A DNA stretch of 64,000 bases. Source: Pleurostoma richardsiae (lineage: Eukaryota; Ascomycota; Sordariomycetes; Calosphaeriales; Pleurostomataceae). The notes under the pieces were generated by a model. That model saw nothing but the letters and a program-made list of their open reading frames with translations. It made no database searches and was not told where the DNA came from. The stretch is taken from positions 310,001 through 374,000 of the forward strand of contig JANBVO010000035.1 in NCBI GenBank assembly GCA_030052745.1, written 5' to 3'. Shown piece by piece: positions 34,023 to 44,380 of this stretch. Every line of letters starts with the position of its first letter. Within the stretch, counting starts at the first letter, position 1. The position numbers and the translations under genes were made by a program.

Positions 34023-34840
34023 AGGGAGGCAGTGATGTCATGAATGAAGAGACCATGAGAACAAACGGAGTGTGATGGTGAAGAATCTGTACTATAGGGG
34101 GCGTGTACGAACAGACGTTTCCCCGCCATCGGTTCTTTGAAGTCAGAAATGGGACAGTTGGACCTCCAAATGCCCGAAATCTAGACTGGCCGCCGGGGAG
34201 AGTGGTAGTGTCCTCCAGCTTCGGACACAGCTCGGCGTCAGGGAGGCGGTTTAGCTTGACGTCGAAAACGAAGCATGAGGTTGTTGCTAGTAGGACCAGA
34301 CCATGAAATAGATTTATTCTGCTATATTCACTTGACCTGTGCTCTCCTCTTCCGACCTGAGGTTTGTCTTGTCCTGGCTTGACAGCACCTCATATATCTA
34401 ATAAAGGTGTACTGTTTTCAACAGCGGTGAGGTAGCTGGGGAGCTGGTGGCCTAACGGTTATTACACCACTTCCTTCGAAAACAGCTTTCATCCTCTGAA
34501 CCTCAGACACGGCCCCCTACCGTACTTGCCCTCATGACGCATGCTGGGGAGGAAGGATAAGCCGCAAAACAATACCCGCAAAGCCGAAAGGGCAGGGGGC
34601 GCAGTAGCCTGGGACGCTGAGATCCTGGGGCTGGGCCTGATGAAGTGAAGACGAGCCTGACCGGCGGCTTCTCTTTTTGATATTATGTCGCCAACGCCTT
34701 CTATCCCACACTGGTCCCTCATTCGAGTCGTCTAGCTTGCCAATATCATTTTCTTTATTATTACAATCTTTTTACACTTCTGTTTCTCTCTGCCCCAGTT
34801 CCTTGAAAGCAGTTGTTTGTCCTCGCTCCTAGCCCGCTTG
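34023..34840. other. convergent intergenic EMP70 / MED4
   Basis: 3' flanks only. T-rich tracts near 34740-34790 may belong to the MED4 3' end. No gene supported. Confidence 0.5.
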
Positions 34841-35935
34841 CTACTCATCATCATCGTCCAAGTCGCCCATAAACTGGAACTGTTTCTTCTCCAGCTGCGC
34901 GGGGCCGCTCGGTCGCCGCTCATCGCCCGCACCGCCGCCCGGCTGCGGCGCCTGCTGCTGCTGGTGCTGCGCCAGCTGCTGCTCGCGCGCCGCCCTCTCC
35001 CGCTCGATCCTCTCGCGCTGCTCCCGCGCCCGCCGCTCCTGCTCCTCGACCTCCAGCCGCTCGCGCTCCTCCGCCTCGCGCCTCTCCTGCTCCTGCCGCC
35101 GCGCCACCTCCTCCGGGTCGTACCCGCGCGGGTCCAGCCCCTGCTCCGCGAGCTGCTGGTTGGCGGCCAGGGACCCGGCCCGGATCTTGTCCTCCGCTGG
35201 CCAGGGCACGAACACGGCGCCCGACAGCGGGTTGAGGTACGCGGCGAGGTGCTCCGGCATCGCGGCGGGCGTCGAGGCCGAGGTCTGGCTCGCGGGCTGA
35301 AGCTGCTGGTCGGCCTGGCCCGCTGGGGTCGGCGCGCCGTTGGCGCCGCTTGCTGCGGTGGGTGTCGCGGCCGCGACGGGGGTCTGCGCGGCGGTGGGCG
35401 GCACGGTGCCTCCGTCCTCGATCACGGCGGGGCTCGCACCGGCTGTGGAGGCGCCGCCTGCCACGTTGACGCCGCCACTGCCGGCACTGGGCGGCAGGGT
35501 GGTCTTGCTGATGCGGCGGGCGTAGCTGAGGAGCTCATCGTATTCGATGGGATAGCTAGGACCATCCGGGAATGTGGTCGTCACGGTAGAGGTGATGTCC
35601 TTCCGGGTGGAGGCAAGGGTGCGCAGGGTGTCGCGGATCTGGGTGTCTAGGCTCGCGGTCGCGGCGCGGAGGTCTTGTATTCGCAGATGGTTGTTCTGAT
35701 GGGTTTGGACTGTCTCAGGGGAGTCGAGTTAGCCAGAGGCATTGACGTACGCAGCGTGAGCGAAGGCATTGCAGCAGGTTAACATACGCTCCAGTAGGCC
35801 TTGGCTTAACTCGCGGTCCGCGGCAGCAAGCTCAGTCGCAAGAGCTGTGGAGGGATTGTACTTAGAGATGGAGTCGATCAAGGCTGCGAGAGCTTTCTCC
35901 ACGCGCTCGAAGCGCACATCGATGTACTTGTCCAT
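34841..35935 (-). CDS. MED4: Mediator complex subunit 4
   Basis: CDS complement(join(34841..35709,35788..35935)), 338 aa. Med4 belongs to the Mediator middle module that bridges activators and RNA polymerase II. The N-terminal coiled-coil segment includes MDKYIDVRFERVEKALAAL and, after splicing, LQTHQNNHLRIQDLRAATASL. The signature IEYDELLSYARRISKTT is followed by a proline. The C-terminal half is Ala/Pro/Gln-rich with a long charged helix (about 245-310, RREAEERERLEVEEQE) and an acidic end (DLDDDDE). The intron is 78 nt (GTATGT...GAGACAG). The frame extends 11 codons upstream of 35935 to another possible start, but MDKYID is the usual fungal beginning. It is divergent from QCR10 with a 312-bp spacer. 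Confidence 0.9.
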
Positions 35936-36247
35936 CTCTGCCCCTCCGCCGGCCTGTGGAAACGGCAATGAGAGAGCACGAGGGTGAAGGGTTGTAGCGA
36001 ATGAGGCTGGGGTGTCGACAGGTGAGGTGAGGCTTGAACGGGTGCAGCTGCGGCTGGACGCTAAATGGTACCTACACGGAGGTACGTACCAGAATCTCGT
36101 CCGCCAATAGTGCCTGAGGCATTAGCCGCGAATTCCGGCTCTGCCCGTCCAAGAATTGCTCGCATCGACATCAAACGATCCTCGCCTTGTTCTGTCTGTG
36201 AAAACCAATTGAAGCGCCAACTCGTCTCTTCTCTTGTCCAATTCAGA
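35936..36247. promoter_or_regulatory. divergent promoter region MED4 / QCR10
   Basis: A compact spacer of 312 bp must hold both promoters. No open frame of note. Confidence 0.5.
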
Positions 36248-37084
36248 ATGCCTTTCCCTGTAAGTGTTGTCTGCAGCTTTGGATCTTCTGCTTGCCCTAT
36301 GGGAGGCTCTTTGTGGCCGTAGCAATGCGCATTCTCGACTGCATCACTGACGCCATCATCACAGACCCCGATCCTCCGGGCCTCGACGCCCAGCTGGCCC
36401 CAGTACAAGAGCCCGTACGCTCCGAAGTAAGCGACCGACCGTTCGATGTCTATGCTTTGGATACCCTTCGTCGGCGCGGGAATCTGCCCAAAAGACCCTG
36501 GAGGGGGTGGATTGGTTGGAGCACCTTCAGTGGGCTAACATCTGACAATAGGTACCAGTTCCAGCCTCACTTGTTCGGCTTCACCCCGAAGAGCGCATTC
36601 GGACTGTAAGTACTCCCTCTCAACATCGACCGACTCCAACTGCGAATATTTCTGGTGGACGTACTGCCAGGAGGAGGCTGCGAAACCTATCCCGCGACCT
36701 CCAGGGATTGCCGAGCATTGGACGACGGAGGGGCTCGAGGCAGAGGCACCTCCGGTTTGGTCGAATATATGATCAGTGTATGGTACTGTGGAAGCTGACA
36801 TTGCTGGATTAGTACGGTGAGGACTGGCGCCTACGGAGCTGTTGCTCTCTTCGCCGTCATCTACTACGCGTCCGGCATCCCGCGTGTACAGAAGGATGTG
36901 CTCCAGGTAAGGGATCTCGTTGGAGTGGTTGTGCGGGCGAGAGCTAAAATGCTGACTCTGTTTTAGAGAGTCCCTCTCCTCAGGGACTACTTCACCCACG
37001 AGATCGCTCCCGAGGACAACGTGAGCACCCTCTTTCCAGTTGTGCAGCGAGCTTCCCCAGCTGACTACGTCCCAGCCCTTCTAA
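36248..37084 (+). CDS. QCR10: cytochrome bc1 complex subunit 10 (Qcr10-like)
   Basis: CDS join(36248..36259,36365..36426,36552..36605,36813..36906,36967..37020,37076..37084), 94 aa. This small mitochondrial inner-membrane protein has one membrane segment (about 45-62), then GIPRVQKDVLQRVPLL and the ending APEDNPF. It aligns in layout with the C-terminus of yeast Qcr10 (GWPKFQDTLYKKIPLLG ... PPEDKPN), a peripheral subunit of respiratory complex III. A small complex I subunit is the main alternative. Six exons are needed, with a first coding exon of 12 nt (MPFP) and a last one of 9 nt (PF, stop). All donors are GTAAG or GTGAG, each acceptor follows a CTGAC-type branch site, and all phases agree. 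This coding sequence is easily missed by gene finders because no single exon exceeds 94 nt. Confidence 0.75.
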
Positions 37085-37786
37085 GCAAGTCTACTATTGG
37101 AGCGAGGAGAGTATGGAGTTTGGTGGAGTGGGTAGATCATTCCTCAAGCCCTGAGGAAGCTGTCTTGTAGCATTTGATGCGTGAGGCGTTGTACAAAGAC
37201 ACCATCAATAGACTTCACAACCATCATTTTATCCCCCCTTCTGATTGTGATCCTTCATGGTGAAATTACTGTACCCGTCGCATTTGACAACATTTTGTTA
37301 CGAATTACTGCAGTGAGTGCCACAGAGAAGTGCTAGGAGACGGGCCGCTGTGTAAAGCCATTTTCACGCGACAACACACCTTCACATTCAAGGCAATCTT
37401 GCCACGCAATATTAGCATAGAAACTAAGAGTAAATGATTATCTTTCCGCCTTTGACAAGGTCTAGAGAAAGTGCATATCTTTACCATAGTATGTACATAG
37501 CACGGAGTTTGCGCAAGTGAATTGAGTCTCACCCAACTTTGGCGCACGGTCCACACGCTCGTTAAACACGTAGGCCGTTTGCCAGCAGCCCTCTCTCACC
37601 TCTTGGAGACACGGTCAACTGCGTCTCAACGGCTTGGAACGAAAATCAACAAATCTGGGAAGTTGCTTCTCAATGTAGTCTCTCATTTTCCTAAACGACA
37701 CGCGCAGGCAGCATCCAACTTGTTCTTCGTTCGGGGAATGCCAGTGTCTCCGGTCGCGACATCTGTGCAGGTAGTCCTTCCTCATC
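37085..37786. other. intergenic QCR10 3' / ALG10 promoter
   Basis: No gene supported. The left half is the QCR10 3' flank and the right half leads to the ALG10 ATG. Confidence 0.5.
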
Positions 37787-40089
37787 ATGGCCTACAAATT
37801 CCCAGGCGATTTTACCCCTACGGTGATCGCAACTCTTTATGCTGCACTTATCACAGTTTCAATCCGGCGTGCCCGAAATGTTGGCTACTCGGTATGTTGG
37901 ACCTTGGTGCCGTTATCGATGGTCCTAGGACTGCAAACATTCGCGAGACGATGGTATGAAGTCGTGTGTAAAACTGCCCCTGAGCCCTACCTAGTAAGCC
38001 TTCCATCTCTGCCTTTCTCCACGGTATGCACCCTAACAGGAGAGTAGGATGAGGTCTTCCACGTCCCCCAGGCTCAGAAATACTGCGAGGGGAAGTACCT
38101 TGAGTGGGACGACAAGATCACAACCCCGCCAGGACTGTTCGTCTCACATTTACGCTGTATCTGTCTCTCATGCTGGCCGTTTTGCTGACCTACGCCAGGT
38201 ACCTCATCGACACTGCCTTCAGAGGGATCCTGCGGATTTCACAGTGCTCGACAGCATCTCTTCGGTTGGAAAATGTGGTTGCGATTGTTGCTACGGGCAT
38301 GGTCGCGGCCATGTGCCGAAGCCTCCTCGAGACCAGGCTAGCTCAAGGCCAGGGCAAGCAGCTCGCGCAACCGCTGTCGTTTTATGCTATGCATACCGGC
38401 CTCAACATCGCCCTTCTGCCTGTCTTGTTCTTTTTTTCCGGACTCTACTACACCGACGTTTACTCCACCTTGATGGTCCTTGTCACCTACTACAACCACC
38501 TGTGCCGCCTCTCTCCCCACGGGAAGTCCCTTTTGAATGACCTGTGGACGATTGTGATAGGCATCATGGCCTTGCTTATGCGGCAGACAAACATCTTCTG
38601 GGTGGTTGTCTTCCAGGGTGGTGTTGAGGTTGCCCATGCCGTTAAGACACTGCAGCATGTCCCTGAAGCGGCGCCGCGTTTCAATACCCTGACGGACGTG
38701 GTTCGGTATTACGCCTGGAGATATTCAGTCGGCGACATCCATGATCCCCCCTTGAACATTGCATGGCTAGACGGTATGAGCTTCATTCCTGGGCTCGGTG
38801 CGGAGGCTCGTTTGCTAATATATCTGCCTAGACTGGTTCTTCGCTCTCTTGAGCATTGCCGTCGCGGCGATCTGCAACCCACTTCGGGTGTTGAAGCAGG
38901 TCTGGCCACACATCTCTCTCATGGGCCTATTTGGCGGCTTCGTTTTGTGGAACGGCAGCGTCGTCCTCGGTCAGTATCCTCATCGGTTCTCACAGAGCGA
39001 TTCATTGCTGATTGCCAAGCAGGAGACAAGTCAAACCACGTCGCAACCATCCATCTGGCACAGATGCTGTATATCTGGCCCCTGTTCACGTTCTTCTCCG
39101 GGCCATTACTCCTTCCAGCGGTCTCCCCTTTCCTCGACATCGTTCGAAATGCCTACAGCATCAATTTTAACCACAGAGGCACCATCCCTCGCGATCCTCA
39201 CGAGCCTGCGGGCTCCAGCTCGAGACTGTCAAGCCATTACCGGCGCGATCCAAAGAAGAAGCGACCCTCGGCCAAGGGCGAGTCAACCACACCTCCTGGT
39301 CCGGACTCCTCATCCTTTTCTCTTCAAGCAGTCGACGCCCTTGTCCGTTCCAAGCTCTACTACATCCCCTACTTCCTCAGCACCCTCCTGGCGTCCTTCT
39401 TGATCGTCCACTACAACACCATCATCCACCCGTTCACCCTCGCGGACAATAGACACTACATGTTCTACGTCTTCCGCTACACCATCCGCCGTCCCGGACA
39501 CGTGCGGTACTACCTCATCCCCGCGTACACCTTCTGCCGCCTAGCATGCTGGGCCTGCCTGTCCGGATCCTCGCTCCGCTTGATAGACTCTCAGGACCAG
39601 CCCGCGCCCGTCCGCTTCTGGAGCAGGCCCTTCGCAGACGCCCCTGCCACAGCTCGAGCGGGCGAGCAGCGCGCCGAGGAGCAGGCGGCGGCGAGACCAC
39701 CACCCATGCTCCCCCACGTCGGCATGCTAGACAGCCCTGATTCTGGCTCCGCCCTCGCGCCGCCCACCTCCGCGGCGGCGCTGTGGCTCCTCGCCACGGC
39801 CCTCTCGCTGGTAACGGCGCCGCTCGTCGAGCCGCGGTACTTCATCCTGCCCTGGGTGTTCTGGCGATTGCTGGTGCCCGCGAACCGCCGCCTCTCGACG
39901 GAGCCGCTGCTGCCGGGGTGGCTGCGCCGACTCGCGGGCAAGGTCGACCTGCGGCTGGTGCTGGAGACGGCGTGGTTCGTGGCGGTCAACCTGGGCACGA
40001 TGTACATCTTCGTGACGAGGCCGTTTGTGTGGAGGAGCGAGGACGGGGAGGTACTGGATGGGGGCAGGGTGCAGAGGTTCATGTGGTGA
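37787..40089 (+). CDS. ALG10: dolichyl-phosphoglucose alpha-1,2-glucosyltransferase Alg10/Die2
   Basis: CDS join(37787..37993,38048..38136,38199..38773,38832..38969,39023..40089), 691 aa. Alg10 adds the third and last glucose to the lipid-linked oligosaccharide in the ER before N-glycan transfer. The catalytic acidic loop is [17 protein letters not shown] (Asp70, Glu71), followed by [12 protein letters not shown]. Many membrane segments follow. Near the C-terminus are [18 protein letters not shown] and [15 protein letters not shown], both family hallmarks, and the protein ends GRVQRFMW. A low-complexity insert (about residues 410-440, [10 protein letters not shown]) and an Ala-rich one near 570-590 make it longer than yeast Die2 (525 aa). 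Each of the four introns restores conserved sequence ([36 protein letters not shown]). Confidence 0.93.
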
Positions 40090-40812
40090 GTGCTGTACGT
40101 GTTACTTCTCTGGCAACAGGCTAGCTGTCCTTCATCGGCTAGGCAGGTTAAGATACCCAGCATAGATGGGTCTGCACTTTGCTGCAAGCATGAAATCAAA
40201 CCACGAAGATTCACTCAAGGTTCGCGAGTGCCATGGTGTCGTACACATTTACTCGTTCATCTATGACACTTTTTTTGCCCGGTCCACAGCGGACACTTGC
40301 TGAGCTAAATACATCCCCGCCCGAGCGGGAAACGAGTGTCTTGTTCTTCATGATATCTCCTCCTTCCTCCTCCAGTTGTTTGGCATGTTTCGTCTCCACC
40401 GCCTGATAAAGGCGGGATGTCATATATCCATGTGATCTTCTCCGTCCCGGGAAGATAGACCTTGTGCAAAACAAAAGATTCGCCCTTACCCGAATCCCTT
40501 GGGTGGTCGGCCGACCAAAAACCTGGGCAGATACTGTAAACTCCAGCCGACCAATTCTTTGGTGTACCCTTTGCCTTTCCGTAACGCCTGTATCCGTTGA
40601 AAAGCAACCGCAGCCTCTCCTCTCCTCTGGGCTGCCCTATCCTTTCCCCCCGATCCAGTGAAAATGGTTCCGGCTCACGGCGGAGCATGATGTTGGTGGT
40701 CCTAGTCGGCATTCACGGCGGCAACTCGCCATCGCAGAAGTCTCTTCTCAATCTTGGTCGGAAGACAGGAACCCAAGCCACTTCCCCTCCAACGGCGTTC
40801 GAGACATCCCCA
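40090..40812. other. convergent intergenic
   Basis: 3' flanks of ALG10 and the small gene to the right. A minus-strand open frame (40305-40712) overlaps no domain and is disregarded. Confidence 0.5.
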
Positions 40813-41280
40813 TTATAAGCTCAGCCGGTCCAGGCTCAGCCTGTCGCCGCTGCGCACCCGCCGCACGACCCCAAGCTTGAAGAACTTCTCCTCGCCCGCC
40901 GCCGTCCGGCCACCGATGTACCACTTGTCCGCGCCCAGCACGTCCCGGAAGCCCTCGCTGCTGCTGTCGCTGCCACGCCGGCGGCCGCAGCCCGCTCCCG
41001 GGATCGGCACCCCGCCGGTGGTCGACGTCTGCGCCGCCGCAGTCGCGCGATGGGACGGCGGGTGCAGGGCTGCGACCTGGTTAACAACGCTGCCCGGCGG
41101 CGCCGAGCCGGGTGACGATGATGATGAGGGTGACGAGGAGGATGCTGCTGCTGCGGAGGATGAGGCGGCGGCCTGGCCGGTGTGCTTGTTAGGCTGCGCG
41201 GTGGAGGCCGGGAGGTTAGGGGGCTGCTGGCGGAGGGCGGCGATGAAGGAGGAGAGGAAGAAGGGCCGCTGGGACGGCAT
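40813..41280 (-). CDS. small protein with conserved-looking C-terminus, unknown function
   Basis: A single exon of 155 aa from ATG 41280. I do not recognise a named family. The N-terminus MPSQRPFFLSSFIAALRQQP is followed by a Ser/Ala/Pro-rich low-complexity stretch (residues 30-95). The last 45 residues are compact and non-repetitive, with FRDVLGADKWYIGGRTA, EEKFFKLGVVRRVRSGD and the ending RLSLDRLSL. That contrast between a disordered body and an ordered basic tail argues for a real gene. A second frame on the same strand (40836-41696) is longer but is a GC-driven shadow. Localisation cannot be deduced. Confidence 0.6.
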   Translation of the reverse strand: MPSQRPFFLSSFIAALRQQPPNLPASTAQPNKHTGQAAASSSAAAASSSSPSSSSSPGSAPPGSVVNQVAALHPPSHRATAAAQTSTTGGVPIPGAGCGRRRGSDSSSEGFRDVLGADKWYIGGRTAAGEEKFFKLGVVRRVRSGDRLSLDRLSL

Positions 41281-41802
41281 GGTGTCGGTGTGTGAGTGAG
41301 GTCGGTCCAGGTTGTTGCGGGATTTGGCGATCGGCCCTCGAGGGGTGCGAGGATCGGGACCTCGGTCGGGATGTCCGAGTCCGAGTCGGAATATCGACTT
41401 CTATCGGTCGAGGATCGCGAGGTGTGTTTTCGGGAGAGCGCTTCTGATGAATGTCGGTAGTCGCTGGTCAGATCGCTGTCGAATGCTGCGACTTGAGGAT
41501 TGTGTGAAATCTCTTCGGCAGAAATCGCCGGAAGGAGAGTCCTCCGCTTGGCTTGTGATGCAGAGAAATATCTTGTGTGCCCAGTGGCGGCGCTTGTGTT
41601 CCCGCTGACTCGTACGTAATTGATGTAATTCAAATGGGCCGTCTCTGTCGCTTTCGAGGGTCGAGAGACTGGAAAAATAACAGACGAGACGCACACAGGC
41701 CGGCGGGTTCTGTTCTTCTAAGGATGCGGTGTTTTCATGCGGTTGGCGAGCAACTAATCGTTACGTAGAGGACGTAGTATTTTAATGCGGGTGGATGGAG
41801 AG

Positions 41803-41830
41803 TGAGAGAGTGTGTGTGCGCGCGTGTGCG
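41803..41830. repeat. GA/GT/GC dinucleotide-rich tract
   Basis: Imperfect alternating purine-pyrimidine repeat upstream of the small gene; likely variable in length. Confidence 0.7.
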
Positions 41831-42814
41831 ATGGGAGGATCGGATGCGCTGCAGCAGATCTTGGATGACCGCTGTTTGCTGCGGTCCTGACGTCGGAGGT
41901 ACTCTCCACTGCTGCTACAGTAGGAGGCGTGGACCGTCCTGTGTAGGTACCTAGGCACAGAAGGTACCTGGGTGTTGCGCACAGGCAAGGTAGCAGCGCT
42001 GGTACCTCCGCTCCCAGCGCAGTGCGGAGGCGGACCGGGGGAATGGAGGGGGCCTCGGCCAATGCCGGAACGGGCAAAACCGCACCCTGTTGGCTGGCCC
42101 TGGCTCTGGCAAAGCCTTGGATGCGGGGCGGATGGAGACCCGATGGAGACGTCGCTTGCACGGCGCTGACTCTGCCGAATTATCTGCCTCTCAATAGGCT
42201 GCTGCTCTCTGTTTGGAGGCTTGAAGTGGGTTGAGAGGTGGACCTGGCGTTGTCCAGTTGTCAAAAAGACAAGAAGACAGTAATACTACACAGTCAGGAC
42301 TGTATGCAAGTTACGCCAGAGTGGCTCGACTACTCAGGCTCAGGTGCGGTGAAGAGGAGACACGGAGGGAGGAGGGAGAAGACGAGAGCTGAGAGCCGAG
42401 GAAGAGTTTGAGAGTTGCTGGGAAAGAGAAATAGTTCCTCCTGCTCCTGTTATGGTCGTCGTGGTGGTGCTTGTCACCAGTCACGATCCGCATCAGATCA
42501 TGTTGTTTCGTCCCTTCTTGGCCGCTTTATCTCCTCAGAGCCTTCCCCAGATCGTCTTTTGCTTACCCCGGATCTCATTGATTGACTGATAACATTCGTC
42601 ACTGTCAGGGGAGTCTGGACGCTATTCCAACGCCATGGATCGCACCACTGGCCGGCTTGATGCGATGGCCTGATATTTCCCCTTTCGGCCACCAACCCGT
42701 CTCAAATCAGCTGCACCATCAGGGCACAGGAAGGGCTGCCGTGCACTCCTGTTGGTCCCCGCTGGCACAGCCAGGCCTAAAAGGAGTTATCCACCTGTCA
42801 GGAGGGTCGCCAAG

Positions 42815-42946
42815 ATGTCTTTTTATTGTACAGCCTGGTCTTCCCTTCTCCCCTCCCGTTGCATTGAGTTGCCGCGCTGGATACTCCTTGTTGCCGCCCT
42901 GCTTATTATCATACCTGCTATTGGATGGGTGCTACTCCGTCCCTGA
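42815..42946 (+). CDS. possible 43-aa single-span membrane peptide
   Basis: ATG in the context CAAGATGTC opens a frame of 43 codons. After a short polar start it contains PRWILLVAALLIIIPAIGWVLL, a convincing single membrane span of about 20 residues, and ends RP. No family is recognised and no neighbour supports it. It could equally be a chance frame; the good start context and clean hydrophobic profile are the only evidence. Confidence 0.2.
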   Translation: MSFYCTAWSSLLPSRCIELPRWILLVAALLIIIPAIGWVLLRP

Positions 42947-43914
42947 TTGCCCCCCTAAGGGTCTAGACAGTTGCATCCATACCCGACGATGACTGCTAGG
43001 GTTCAAAGGTGGAGGTCATGCATAGAGAGCCAGCCTCTGGATATCGGGCATGTCAAGGGAATACCGACAGCTTTGCCGGGCTAGAGACAACCTTTGCTCT
43101 CCCACAATTTGTCTTTGTGCCAGACTGAAATTACTCCCCTGGGCTATCCAGAAAGAAATAAGTGTACTCAATACTTATTAGTTAACTTAATATATCGAGT
43201 TGAACCTTCGGGAGAGCCCGCCAGATCTCCAGCCCCTGAGCCTCACAACCACACACGTGACGCCCCTGGTGCCAACCATCACTGCCGCTCAGCCGTTTCC
43301 CCGCATTCTGCAAGCCACTGCCAGTCAGCACACAATATCAGATCATGGCGCCGTATCAGGACGACCTTCTCCCAGGCTAAGGCATCGGATGGTTGGCCCG
43401 GTCACGCTAAGCCGCGCCTATCCTTGAGGGCTCCCGGAGCCTGAGGATTGTCGTCGAACAGGAGTCCCTTCCATTGTCAGCAGCAGGTTGGGCTCCATCA
43501 CTCTGTTCAGAGTGGCGTGTCTCGTTCAGCTGAGTGCTGGAGAGTTATAGGGGTTCCTACATGGGAACTTCTACGTCAAATTGTTCCCTTCATCCCTCGT
43601 CCTCGTTGGCGAGATGGCTAGTCGAGACAGCGGTTTCTGTTGCTTCTTTTTTAACTGTCGTGACGAAGCCCGGGAAGTGGGAGAACTATGTTTTCTGTCG
43701 CTATCTCTTGGCTAGGAGAGAAGTCTTGGCCGGTCTTGAGACGTGTAGAAGCACAGGTTCGTCGCCTTACAGCCGTGTCTTCCTAGTGCTTCTTTTTCCT
43801 CTTCATACTCAGTTTCAGAAGGGACACCACCCGGGCGTTGTTAGGATACAAGTAATCGGCGGCTTTCACACGCCAATTGGTTCTCGCCAAGATTGACTTG
43901 CCGAACATCGCTGT

Positions 43915-44380
43915 ACTTAGTTCTTTTAATAGTTTATGGAGTAGTTCTACATTCTTCTTTAGAAGAGACCCCTTTCCCTTTCTCTACCCCCTTCCTTATT
44001 CCTTCTCCTATTTCTTTCTACTGTTAAATACTCCGTAGTGCTTTACGTAGATACTTTTAATATTAAAAGGATTTGTTCTTTGCCTTTCCTTAAACCTAAC
44101 TCTCTTTATTTCTACATAACTTTACTCCTTAACTTAACCTAGCACCTAACCTTTGTTACGTATAGTCTTCTTTATATCTTTATATTTCGTACATTATCTA
44201 AGCGATCAAATTGTAAGACAACCTGATCCCGATCCTGAACCTAAATCCGACTCTGATCCCAATCCCCGACCCGACTCCTAGTATTCTTTAAGAGCTTTAT
44301 CAACAGGCCCGACTAAGATACAGACGAAACAAGCCACTCCATTTATCACGACGAACTGGTCACGAAAAAGCCAAGTATAA
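43915..44380. repeat. AT-rich island, possible decayed repeat
   Basis: Base composition changes abruptly to roughly one third GC in a genome that is otherwise well above half. The sequence is full of TTTA, TTAA and TACTA and lacks open frames. Such islands in ascomycetes are often transposon remnants altered by repeat-induced C-to-T mutation. No terminal repeats or transposase fragments could be recognised. At 44223-44279 there is a short hexanucleotide-like array of GAYCCY units. Confidence 0.45.

Larger units (their letters stand above)
41281..43914. other. gene-poor region
   Basis: This holds the promoter and leader of the small gene at left, with a GT/GC dinucleotide-rich tract at 41803-41830. 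Open frames are short and without domains. The only one worth naming is a 43-codon frame at 42815-42946 (see separate entry). Confidence 0.5.

Noticed and set aside
40836-41696. 286-codon minus frame overlapping the small gene
   Set aside because: Ser/Pro/Arg repeat-like shadow. The 155-aa frame has an ATG and an ordered C-terminus.
44223-44279. GAYCCY hexamer-like array as a telomere-type or centromeric repeat
   Set aside because: Only about ten imperfect units and not the fungal telomere repeat TTAGGG; more likely local low complexity inside the AT-rich island.
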